From contig DAHVYC010000006.1 of assembly GCA_027327845.1 (NCBI GenBank), positions 1 to 15,901 of the forward strand: a DNA stretch of 15,901 bases, given 5' to 3'. Shown here one piece after another: positions 6,964 through 12,583 of this stretch (position 1 is its first letter; every line of letters starts with the position of its first letter). The notes below the pieces were generated by a model that worked only from the letters and a program-made list of their open reading frames with translations, was not told the DNA's origin and made no database searches. Made by a program: the position numbers and the translations under genes. The stretch comes from Candidatus Nomurabacteria bacterium (GTDB lineage Bacteria; Patescibacteriota; Minisyncoccia; Phycocordibacterales; UBA9973).

Positions 6964-8364
6964 ATGGCGAAGAAGAAAAATAAGAAACAGACAAAAAATT
7001 GGAAAAAATTTTGGAAGATCGGAGCGGAAGAATTCAATACCCAGTTTTTAGGCATGAGTAAAGACGGGGAACTTGTCGCGACGGAAGGCCATCACATATA
7101 TAACTTACATGACCTCGCTAGAAAATATGGGACTCCTCTGCAAGTTATTTTTCCATTCGTATTGGAAGATAGGCTGAAAGATCTTTTTGGCTATTTTCAG
7201 GCTTACATAAAAATTTATGGGTACAGGGGTAAATTCTTTTACCACTATCCGATGAAAGTAAATCAAAACAAAGAATTTGTCTTGCCCTTAATCTCGGAAG
7301 GAGCGAATCTGGAAGTTACTTCAGCCAACGAACTTTGGATAGTAAAAAAATTGTGGGAAGGGGAAAGATTTAATGAAAAGATACGAGTGCTTTGTAATGG
7401 ACCGAAGACAGATCAATATTTATCTCTGATCGAGGAATTGCGTTCCAAGGGCATGAACATCGTTCCTATTATAGAGGGCCCGGAAGAGATAGAAAGAGTT
7501 TTAAAATATAAAGGAGATGTGGGTGTGCGAGTCGACTTGTCGATAAAAGCGGATACTCACTGGGATAAGAAATTTGACAGATTTGGGTTGTCAGAAAAGG
7601 ATATTTTGAATTTACCTAAGATGAAAAACCTTAAAATAATGCATTACCATTTAGGTTCGCAGATAAAGACGCAGAAGAGTATTTTGGAAGGTATCAAGCA
7701 CGCCTTTAATATTTATCAGGGATTGCAAAAAATAAATCCGTCACTCGATACTATGGATATAGGAGGAGGTTTCGGGATTTCTCACGAGAAGAAGAAATTT
7801 TATACTGCCAAATCGGTTTCAAGCAAAATAATAAGACTTTTAAAAAATCTTTCGGATAAGGCCGGTATCAAACACCCAAACTTAGCCGTTGAATGGGGAT
7901 GGTATGTAGTGGATCCTGCACAGGTAACTATCTATAAAGTTATTTCTAAAAAATATATAGACAAAGCGAATGCGAGAGCTTGGTATGTGATCGACGGAAG
8001 TTTTATGAACGACCTCAAAGATACCTGGGCAATACATCAGAAGTGGCATACTATACCGGTGAACAATATGACAAGTCCGCTCAAGAGAGTTTGGCTTGCC
8101 GGGAGCTCTTGCGACTCGGATGATAAGTATACCGCTGGAGGAGATTATATTCTTCTTCCGAAATTAAACGGCGAAGATCAATATATTGCGCTTCTCGATA
8201 CCGGAGCGTATCAGGATTCTCTCTCTTCTCATCACTGCCTTCTTTCTCTTCCGGCAAAAATAGCGGTCAAAGATGGAGCGACGAAGCTCGTGCGCAAGCA
8301 CGAATCAGCTGAGAGTATCGGAAAATTCTTCGGATGGAATGGAGACAAAGAAAACAGGCTTTAG
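6964..8364 (+). CDS. PLP-dependent arginine decarboxylase-like protein (fold type III)
   Basis: Likely converts arginine to agmatine, an entry to polyamines; the substrate is inferred. The N-terminus is very basic (residues 1-17). The alanine racemase-like PLP barrel shows FYHYPMKVNQNKE, where Lys98 should hold PLP, then LEVTSANELWIV, MHYHLGSQI and the phosphate-binding loop MDIGGGFGI. The C-terminal beta domain has WYVIDGSFMNDLKDTW, the SSCDSDD motif containing the catalytic Cys-Asp, and LLDTGAYQDSLSSHH. The YPMKVNQ and CDSD signatures point to the biosynthetic arginine decarboxylase (SpeA) group rather than LysA or ornithine decarboxylase. At 466 residues it is far shorter than the roughly 630-660 of SpeA, so the helical insert and C-terminal extension are missing. 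It has its own strong promoter, and the DUF192 gene follows 16 nt later. Confidence 0.78.
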   Translation: MAKKKNKKQTKNWKKFWKIGAEEFNTQFLGMSKDGELVATEGHHIYNLHDLARKYGTPLQVIFPFVLEDRLKDLFGYFQAYIKIYGYRGKFFYHYPMKVNQNKEFVLPLISEGANLEVTSANELWIVKKLWEGERFNEKIRVLCNGPKTDQYLSLIEELRSKGMNIVPIIEGPEEIERVLKYKGDVGVRVDLSIKADTHWDKKFDRFGLSEKDILNLPKMKNLKIMHYHLGSQIKTQKSILEGIKHAFNIYQGLQKINPSLDTMDIGGGFGISHEKKKFYTAKSVSSKIIRLLKNLSDKAGIKHPNLAVEWGWYVVDPAQVTIYKVISKKYIDKANARAWYVIDGSFMNDLKDTWAIHQKWHTIPVNNMTSPLKRVWLAGSSCDSDDKYTAGGDYILLPKLNGEDQYIALLDTGAYQDSLSSHHCLLSLPAKIAVKDGATKLVRKHESAESIGKFFGWNGDKENRL

Positions 8365-8380
8365 GATTTTAAAAAATAAA

Positions 8381-8875
8381 ATGAGTGACAAGAAAAAAAT
8401 GTTCTATTGGCTTTTGACGGCTCTGTTTGTCGTCGGAGTGTTCTTTTTGGTAAAAAATGGAGTGAATCCTGCTTCTATGACTTCTTTTAATGAGGGTAGT
8501 TTTTTACAAACCAAAGTTCAATATCTAAAAATAGCCGGAGTTACAATAAAAGCAGACCTAGCTTTATCTTCCGATTCGCAAATTAAAGGACTATCGGGTA
8601 GAAAAGATTTGAAAAGTGACGAGGGAATGCTGTTTGTTTTTGATCGCCCCGGTAAATATCAATTTTGGATGAAGGGTATGAATTTCCCAATCGATATTAT
8701 ATGGATCGGAGAAGACTCTCGCGTCGTTTATATAAAAGAAAATGCCTCTCCAGAGTCGTATCCGGAGAGTTTTGTCTCAGACAAAGAGGCCAGGTATGTT
8801 TTAGAGGTTATTTCATCATTTTCTCAAAAAAATAATTTAAAAGTCGGAGATAAAATAGAATTTTTGCCTTCTTAG
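8381..8875 (+). CDS. DUF192 family membrane-anchored or exported protein
   Basis: The DUF192 (COG1430) domain is a small beta-barrel-like domain found in many bacteria and archaea without an agreed function. The 164-residue protein starts with a short basic stretch and one membrane segment (about residues 8-25, YWLLTALFVVGVFFLV), probably an uncleaved anchor or signal peptide, so the domain should be outside the cell. The family core is clear: GLSGRKDLKSDEGMLFVFD, then KYQFWMKGMNFPIDIIWIGED and the C-terminal ARYVLEV. I chose the ATG at 8381 because the reading frame upstream lies inside the decarboxylase gene and carries no family sequence. Its 16-nt spacing suggests an operon with the decarboxylase. 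Confidence 0.88.
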   Translation: MSDKKKMFYWLLTALFVVGVFFLVKNGVNPASMTSFNEGSFLQTKVQYLKIAGVTIKADLALSSDSQIKGLSGRKDLKSDEGMLFVFDRPGKYQFWMKGMNFPIDIIWIGEDSRVVYIKENASPESYPESFVSDKEARYVLEVISSFSQKNNLKVGDKIEFLPS

Positions 8876-8992
8876 GGCTTTTTATATCTGCCTCTATAAG
8901 ACTCCCTATTTACAGCCCTTTCAAATTGTTTCTTAAATTATTTTTTTGCTATTTTTTTGCGTTTTCCACTCGCATAAATTTTTTTTTGGAAG

Positions 8993-8998
8993 TATAAT
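8993..8998 (+). promoter_or_regulatory. -10 box of ribonucleotide reductase gene, leaderless
   Basis: A perfect TATAAT ends 7 nt before the ATG at 9006, so the transcript should start on the start codon. No good -35 is found at 17 bp (TCGCAT). The upstream DNA is full of T tracts, which could act as an UP-like or bent element. The whole intergenic stretch 8876-9005 shows nothing else convincing; a GCC/GGC hairpin with T5 just after 8868 is too weak to call a terminator. Confidence 0.65.
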
Positions 8999-9005
8999 CG
9001 TTGTC

Positions 9006-11375
9006 ATGAAAGATGACGCAATATTAGACAAGAAAGAATTAATCAAAATCAAAAGCATCAGAAACAGGGAAGGGGAAGTGATTGATTTTGATGTGGAAAG
9101 AATAGTCGATGCGGTGAATAAAGCCTTTGCGTCTACTAATGAAGGTGGAGAAAAAGAATCAAAAGACGTTGCGAAGAAAGTTTTTCTCAAGCTTGTAAGT
9201 ATAAAATCAAAAAATAATGAAAAGAACTTTGTTCCTACGGTAGAAACAGTGCAAGATTTGGTAGAATCGGAGCTTATGGACCTAGGATATCACGCTACCG
9301 CCAAATCATACATACTTTACAGGTCAAAAAGAGCAGAACTAAGGAGGGAAGTGGGAGTCGTCGCGCCAGAGAATAAGAAAATTTTCGACGAGGCGAGTGA
9401 GTATTTTGCGAGCTCTTACGAAGAATTTATTTTTTACAGAACTTATTCGAAGTGGCAGGATAGTTTGGGTAGGAGAGAGACGTGGATAGAAACGATCGAC
9501 CGCTTCATGGCTTACATGAAAAAAAATCTCGGCGATAAATTATCTGCTAAAGATTACTCTGAAGTAAGAGAAGGAATTTTAAAACAAGAAGTTTGTCCGT
9601 CCATGAGACTTCTTTGGTCTGCTGGTGAAGCTTGTGAAAAATCAAATGTGTGGGCATACAACTGCTCTTACGTCGCTCCTTCTGCTTGGCAAGATTTAGG
9701 AGAGTTAATGTACATACTCATGTGTGGAGCAGGCTTGGGTTTTTCTGTCGAATCGGAAACAGTACAAAAATTTCCTCAGATACGAAGACAGACGGGTAAG
9801 AAGCTCACTACTCATGTAGTCGACGACAGTAAAGAAGGATGGGCAGATGCGTATGTGCTGGCTTGTAAGACTTGGGCGGATGGTTATGATATTGATTTGG
9901 ATTACAGCAAGATACGTCCGGCTGGTACCAGATTAAAAACAGCGGGCGGGCGGGCTTCCGGTCCTCAGCCTCTCATTGACTTGGTTAATTTCACTAAGAA
10001 AAAAATTTTTGCTAGACAAGGCAAGCGTCTTACCAATATAGATTTGCATGACATAATATGCCAGATCGGTCTTATCGTCGTCGCCGGCGGAGTCAGAAGA
10101 AGCGCTCTCATATCTTTATCTGATATTGATGATGATTCGATGCGTAAGGCAAAACAGGGACAATTTTGGGTTGAGAATGGGCAGCGATCTATGGCCAACA
10201 ATTCCGTTGTCTATAACCAGAAACCTTCAGCTTCAGAGTTCCTGGATGAGTGGATCGAGCTTATAAAATCAGGTACGGGCGAACGAGGTATTTTTAACAG
10301 AGGAGGATTACTTTCTCAGCTCCCAAAGCGACGCCTCGACAATTGGAAAGAAGCAGGCATAATAGACGACCAGAATACGATAGTAGGCTTACCAGGCTCT
10401 AATCCGTGCGGAGAGATTACTTTACGCTCCAAACAGTTCTGCAACCTAACCTCTATAGTAGTCCGTCCACGCGACACTTTTGAAGATTTAAAGAGAAAAG
10501 TAAGACTATCTACCATCTTGGGCACGTACCAAGCGACTTTGACCAACTTCGGCTATTTGTCCAAAGAATGGAAAGAAAATTGTGACGAAGAAGCATTGCT
10601 CGGCGTATCCATCACCGGATATTACGATAATAAAACGATTAGATCAGACAAAATACTTTCCGATTTGAAAGAAGAGTCAATAAGGGTAAATAAGGAATAT
10701 GCAAAGAAGTTTGGCATAGCGAGTTCCACTTGTATAACCACAGTCAAACCACACGGCAACTCAGGACAGCTTCTTTATGTCGGTTCCGGAATGCATCCGT
10801 GGTACGCGAAGTATTATATTCGCCGAGTACGCATTTCTACCAACGATCCACTGTTCCAACTCATAAAAGATCAGGGAGTTCCTTTTAAGGCCGAGGTTGG
10901 ATATTCTACCGCCAATTCCACAGTCGCAGTTCTTGAATTTCCGATAAAAGCTCCGGAAGGTGCGGTTACTCGCGATCATGTATCTGCGCTAGATCTTCTC
11001 AATGAATGGAAGAGATTGAAAATAAATTATATAGAACACAATCCTTCTGTCACTATCTACGTAGGCAACGATGAATGGATAAAAGTTGCCAACTTCGTGT
11101 ACGAGAATTGGGATATAGTAGGCGGACTTTCTTTCTTGCCGAGATCGGAGCACGTATACCAGCTCGCTCCCTATGAAGAAATAACCAAAGAAGAATACGA
11201 GAGGAGATTGAAAGAAATTAAAAATATAGATTTTTCCAAACTTGTTTATTACGAACAGGAAGACAATACTGTCGGTGCTAAAGAATTTGCTTGCGTCTCC
11301 GGAGTATGTTCCATAGATGATGTTTTAGCTGAAGAAGCACAGAAAGAAAAAGTTGAAGAGCAATTGGAAAACTAA
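9006..11375 (+). CDS. nrdJ: adenosylcobalamin-dependent (class II) ribonucleoside-triphosphate reductase
   Basis: Makes deoxynucleotides for DNA synthesis using a B12-generated thiyl radical, with or without oxygen. The 789-residue protein has an N-terminal ATP-cone (about residues 10-110, IRNREGEVIDFDVERIVDAVNKA and YILYRSKRAELRRE). The catalytic barrel follows, with Cys220 (AYNCSYV), Cys468 and Glu470 in NPCGEITL, and Cys479 in FCNLT. The spacing equals that of the Lactobacillus leichmannii RTPR active site (Cys408, Glu410, Cys419). The C-terminal pair Cys763-x4-Cys768 (CVSGVC) would re-reduce the active site. MANNSVVY and GLGFSVE also fit. The true start is taken as the ATG at 9006 because a TATAAT box lies just upstream. 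AdoCbl must be imported or salvaged; no B12 gene is in the window. Confidence 0.93.
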   Translation: MKDDAILDKKELIKIKSIRNREGEVIDFDVERIVDAVNKAFASTNEGGEKESKDVAKKVFLKLVSIKSKNNEKNFVPTVETVQDLVESELMDLGYHATAKSYILYRSKRAELRREVGVVAPENKKIFDEASEYFASSYEEFIFYRTYSKWQDSLGRRETWIETIDRFMAYMKKNLGDKLSAKDYSEVREGILKQEVCPSMRLLWSAGEACEKSNVWAYNCSYVAPSAWQDLGELMYILMCGAGLGFSVESETVQKFPQIRRQTGKKLTTHVVDDSKEGWADAYVLACKTWADGYDIDLDYSKIRPAGTRLKTAGGRASGPQPLIDLVNFTKKKIFARQGKRLTNIDLHDIICQIGLIVVAGGVRRSALISLSDIDDDSMRKAKQGQFWVENGQRSMANNSVVYNQKPSASEFLDEWIELIKSGTGERGIFNRGGLLSQLPKRRLDNWKEAGIIDDQNTIVGLPGSNPCGEITLRSKQFCNLTSIVVRPRDTFEDLKRKVRLSTILGTYQATLTNFGYLSKEWKENCDEEALLGVSITGYYDNKTIRSDKILSDLKEESIRVNKEYAKKFGIASSTCITTVKPHGNSGQLLYVGSGMHPWYAKYYIRRVRISTNDPLFQLIKDQGVPFKAEVGYSTANSTVAVLEFPIKAPEGAVTRDHVSALDLLNEWKRLKINYIEHNPSVTIYVGNDEWIKVANFVYENWDIVGGLSFLPRSEHVYQLAPYEEITKEEYERRLKEIKNIDFSKLVYYEQEDNTVGAKEFACVSGVCSIDDVLAEEAQKEKVEEQLEN

Positions 11376-11387
11376 AACCAAGAAATA

Positions 11388-11417
11388 GAAAAATCCTCTC
11401 TTTCGAGAGGATTTTTC
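11388..11417. terminator. bidirectional intrinsic terminator
   Basis: A 13-bp stem (GAAAAATCCTCTC / GAGAGGATTTTTC) with a tttc loop. The A-rich and T-rich flanks of the stem give a T run in both directions. It would end the nrdJ transcript from the left and the RNase P RNA transcript from the right, whose 3' end lies about 7 nt away. Confidence 0.88.
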
Positions 11418-11453
11418 ATATTGCGGTCCTGTATCTATAAGCCGAATTCTGTA

Positions 11454-11471
11454 CTCCGACCTGGGTCGGAG
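11454..11471 (-). repeat. CTCCGAC palindrome copy 1 in RNase P RNA
   Basis: An 18-nt hairpin, CTCCGAC-ctgg-GTCGGAG, just upstream (in RNA order) of the conserved ACAGAATTCGGCTTA block, probably helix P19. It is identical on the plus strand to copy 3 at 11750-11767 and differs by one loop base from copy 2. Confidence 0.85.
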
Positions 11472-11627
11472 CGATAGCCATTTATCTAGCCCTCTGATTA
11501 CTCAGAGGGTCAAGCGATTCTCCTATCTACTTTGCTCGGGACTAGTCCTGAGCTTGTCGAAGGGCACGATCTTGCACACGCGTAAGTATTTTGCCCCCAA
11601 AGGGGGAGCCTTAGGCTCCGTTTCACC

Positions 11628-11647
11628 CCTTCGACCGAAGTCGAAGG
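11628..11647 (-). repeat. CCTTCGA palindrome in RNase P RNA
   Basis: A 20-nt hairpin, CCTTCGA-ccgaag-TCGAAGG, forming a peripheral helix (P13/P14 region). A related imperfect sequence, CCTGAGCTTGTCGAAGG, sits at 11547-11563 within the same RNA. Both resemble palindromic repeats I know from Patescibacterial intergenic DNA. Confidence 0.75.
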
Positions 11648-11669
11648 ATTCGTCACTGTTCGCAACTCT

Positions 11670-11687
11670 CTCCGACCAGGGTCGGAG
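11670..11687 (-). repeat. CTCCGAC palindrome copy 2 in RNase P RNA
   Basis: An 18-nt hairpin, CTCCGAC-cagg-GTCGGAG, next to GTTGCGAACAGTGAC, probably helix P12. It has the same 7-bp stem as copies 1 and 3 and a one-base loop change. Confidence 0.85.
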
Positions 11688-11749
11688 GACGGGCGTTACC
11701 CGCTACGTTCGCCTTGGCCTAAGCCAGGGCTGTGTGTTCGGACTTTCCT

Positions 11750-11767
11750 CTCCGACCTGGGTCGGAG
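11750..11767 (-). repeat. CTCCGAC palindrome copy 3 in RNase P RNA
   Basis: An 18-nt hairpin, CTCCGAC-ctgg-GTCGGAG, immediately before the GAGGAAAGTCCG core, in the position of helix P3. The three copies account for three separate helices of one RNA. Confidence 0.85.
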
Positions 11768-11794
11768 CGACTATCCAATACAGGACCGAGTAGG

Positions 11795-11823
11795 ATTATA
11801 GGGTATATTATACACAAAGTAAA
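11795..11823 (-). promoter_or_regulatory. promoter of RNase P RNA
   Basis: On the minus strand, TTTACT (11818-11823), a 17-bp spacer and a perfect TATAAT (11795-11800). The RNA's first paired base (11788) is 7 nt downstream of the -10 box, exactly where transcription should start. Little or no leader would need removal. Confidence 0.78.
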
Positions 11824-11837
11824 GGGAGGGGACTCGC

Positions 11838-11971
11838 CCCCACACTTACTTTTGTATTGTTTTTTAATTACTTTTTTACTTTAATCTTTACCATATATAT
11901 CGTAGATTTATTTATAGTTTTAGTAGGTTTTATTGAAAAACTAAAGCAATAATACAAAAGTAAGTGTGGGG
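11838..11971. repeat. 21-bp inverted repeat between divergent promoters
   Basis: The arms at 11838-11858 and 11951-11971 are perfect inverted copies of CCCCACACTTACTTTTGTAT plus one T. They are separated by 92 nt of very AT-rich DNA with no open reading frame. The left arm lies 14 bp behind the RNase P -35 and the right arm 2 bp behind the -35 of the predicted small RNA. A related copy (15 of 17) overlaps the -35 at 6897-6913. A weaker copy (AAAGTGAGTGTGAGG) begins at 12007. Confidence 0.8.
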
Positions 11972-11973
11972 AC

Positions 11974-12002
11974 TTGCTTTTTTATACGATATATGCTATA
12001 CT
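11974..12002 (+). promoter_or_regulatory. promoter of predicted small RNA
   Basis: TTGCTT (11974-11979), a 17-bp spacer and an extended -10 TGC-TATACT (box 11997-12002). Transcription would begin near 12009. It is divergent from the RNase P promoter. Confidence 0.7.
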
Positions 12003-12008
12003 TCGGAA

Positions 12009-12084
12009 AGTGAGTGTGAGGTCAAATTCACATTTATCGTAACAACATAAGTGCCGCAAAAAACCGCCTTCGGGCGGTTTTTGT
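12009..12084 (+). ncRNA. predicted small RNA of about 75 nt, unknown
   Basis: A good promoter (11974-12002) and a strong terminator (12060-12083) bracket about 75 nt with no convincing protein. A TGTGA-ggtcaaat-TCACA hairpin lies at about 12015-12032, followed by a single-stranded-looking stretch and the terminator. A GTG-started 10-codon frame exists near 12010 but lacks any support. It does not show the GGAA/AGCAGCC signature of SRP RNA, nor 6S or tmRNA features. It could be a trans-acting RNA, or an attenuated leader ahead of the tRNA cluster. The call rests only on the promoter-terminator pair. Confidence 0.5.
12058..12083 (+). terminator. intrinsic terminator of the predicted small RNA
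   Basis: Stem AAAACCGCC / GGCGGTTTT with a TTCG tetraloop, preceded by extra A and followed by T5GT3. A strong, typical rho-independent terminator. Confidence 0.92.
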
Positions 12085-12112
12085 TTGCTTTTTAAAGATA
12101 ATAGATTAAAAT
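12085..12112 (+). promoter_or_regulatory. possible promoter of the tRNA cluster
   Basis: TTGCTT (12085-12090), a 16-bp spacer and TAAAAT (12107-12112). Predicted transcription start near 12119, about 12 nt before the tRNA-Ala fragment, so the fragment would be the first thing transcribed. The local AT content makes this moderate evidence only. Confidence 0.4.
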
Positions 12113-12130
12113 GTTAAAAGTTTAAATTTA

Positions 12131-12177
12131 GGGCCCTTAGCTTAGTTTCCGCCAGAGGCGGACAGGGTCCGAGCGCC
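12131..12177 (+). pseudogene. tRNA-Ala(UGC) 5' fragment with palindrome in the D-loop
   Basis: Positions 12131-12147 repeat the first 17 nt of the intact tRNA-Ala(UGC) at 12218 exactly. A palindrome, TCCGCC-aga-GGCGGA (12148-12162), and CAGGGTCC then replace GGTA of the D-loop. After that GAGCGCC (tRNA positions 22-28) resumes and the similarity ends. There is no anticodon or T arm, so it cannot be a normal tRNA. The AGGGTCC before GAGCGCC could pair with the 5' GGGCCCT, re-creating the acceptor stem with the palindrome as a hairpin, so a folded mini-RNA is conceivable. Confidence 0.8.
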
Positions 12178-12191
12178 AATAATTTGAAGTT

Positions 12192-12217
12192 GTTCTTTGT
12201 TTTTGAATTTATATATT
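12192..12217 (+). promoter_or_regulatory. leader element shared with the tRNA-Asn fragment
   Basis: GTTCTTTGTTTT followed by an AT-rich run ending TATATT lies directly before tRNA-Ala(UGC). A matching stretch occurs at 15312-15336, upstream of the tRNA-Asn fragment, also leading into GGCCC. The role is unknown; promoter or processing leader is a guess. Confidence 0.35.
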
Positions 12218-12290
12218 GGGCCCTTAGCTTAGTTGGTAGAGCGCCTCATTTGCAATGAGGAGGTCAGGAGTTCGAATCTCCTAGGGTCCA
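12218..12290 (+). tRNA. tRNA-Ala (anticodon UGC)
   Basis: A 73-nt cloverleaf. The acceptor is GGGCCCT/AGGGTCC with the G3-U70 wobble that alanyl-tRNA synthetase reads. The D arm is GCTTAGTTGGTAGAGC, the anticodon loop TTTGCAA, and the T loop TTCGAAT. CCA is not encoded. First intact gene of a four-tRNA cluster. Confidence 0.96.
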
Positions 12291-12298
12291 CACACGAA

Positions 12299-12371
12299 GG
12301 GCCATTAGCTCATTTGGTAGAGCGTTCCCATGGCATGGGAGAGGCGACCGGTTCGAATCCGGTATGGTCCA
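12299..12371 (+). tRNA. tRNA-Ala (anticodon GGC)
   Basis: A 73-nt cloverleaf. The acceptor is GGGCCAT/ATGGTCC with G3-U70, the anticodon loop ATGGCAT (GGC, Ala), and the T arm ACCGG-TTCGAAT-CCGGT. Position 15 is U and position 48 is G, in place of the usual purine-15/pyrimidine-48 Levitt pair. CCA is not encoded. Confidence 0.95.
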
Positions 12372-12396
12372 CAGGAACACAGCAAACAAACGAGAA

Positions 12397-12470
12397 GCAC
12401 TCTTAGCTCAGCTGGTTAGAGCGTGCGATTCACATTCGCAAGGTCATAGGTTCGAATCCTATAGGGTGCA
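12397..12470 (+). tRNA. tRNA-Val (anticodon CAC)
   Basis: A 74-nt cloverleaf. The acceptor is GCACTCT/AGGGTGC, the D arm GCTCAGCTGGTTAGAGC, the anticodon loop TTCACAT (CAC, Val), and the T loop TTCGAAT. The discriminator base is A and CCA is not encoded. All standard. Confidence 0.95.
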
Positions 12471-12484
12471 CTAGAATGGAAATT

Positions 12485-12557
12485 GGGCTGTTAGTTCAGT
12501 TAGTAGAACACTCGATTCGCATTCGAGAGGTCACCGGTGCAATTCCGGTACAGTCCA
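12485..12557 (+). tRNA. tRNA-Ala (anticodon CGC), unusual elbow
   Basis: A 73-nt cloverleaf. The acceptor is GGGCTGT/ACAGTCC with the alanine G3-U70 pair, the anticodon stem CTCGA/TCGAG, and the loop TTCGCAT (CGC, Ala). The D-loop has A18 instead of G18 and the T loop reads TGCAATT, with G55 instead of the near-universal U55. The D-stem C11-G24 pair is replaced by U11-A24, so the stems stay paired. Both partners of the elbow contact 18-55 are thus changed. It may be a working but divergent tRNA or one starting to decay. Confidence 0.85.
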
Positions 12558-12564
12558 CATAATA

Positions 12565-12573
12565 TGGTATAAT
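12565..12573 (+). promoter_or_regulatory. extended -10 promoter of the PLD gene, near-leaderless
   Basis: TGG-TATAAT (box 12568-12573), an extended -10 with consensus core. The ATG at 12584 is 10 nt downstream, leaving a leader of about 3-4 nt. The upstream promoter region overlaps the 3' end of tRNA-Ala(CGC). Confidence 0.7.
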
Positions 12574-12583
12574 AATACTCTGT

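Larger units (their letters stand above)
11424..11788 (-). ncRNA. rnpB: RNase P RNA (bacterial A-type)
   Basis: Catalytic RNA that trims tRNA 5' leaders. On the minus strand the ends pair as an 11-bp P1 helix (11778-11788 with 11424-11434). Conserved cores appear in order: GAGGAAAGTCCGAACAC, CGTAGCGGGTAACGCC, GTTGCGAACAGTGAC, GGGGTGAAACGGAG, AGTAGATAGGAGAATC, and near the 3' end ACAGAATTCGGCTTA. The length, about 365 nt, is normal. Three peripheral hairpins, by position probably P3, P12 and P19, are near-identical copies of CTCCGACC(T/A)GGGTCGGAG, and two others carry TTCGA-type palindromes. Five tRNA genes lie to the right on the other strand. Its own promoter is directly upstream. Confidence 0.96.

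Noticed and set aside
8273..8380. Upstream start for the DUF192 gene within the decarboxylase gene
   Set aside because: The extra residues are a frame-shifted reading of the decarboxylase C-terminus; the membrane segment begins naturally after the ATG at 8381.
8866..8890. Possible terminator after the DUF192 gene
   Set aside because: The hairpin has only about 3-4 pairs despite the T5 run.
11554..11793. Plus-strand reading frame across RNase P RNA
   Set aside because: It lies wholly on the antisense of a conserved catalytic RNA.
12009..12045. GTG-started 10-codon peptide in the predicted small RNA
   Set aside because: No ribosome binding site, no amino-acid bias of a leader peptide, and too short to support.
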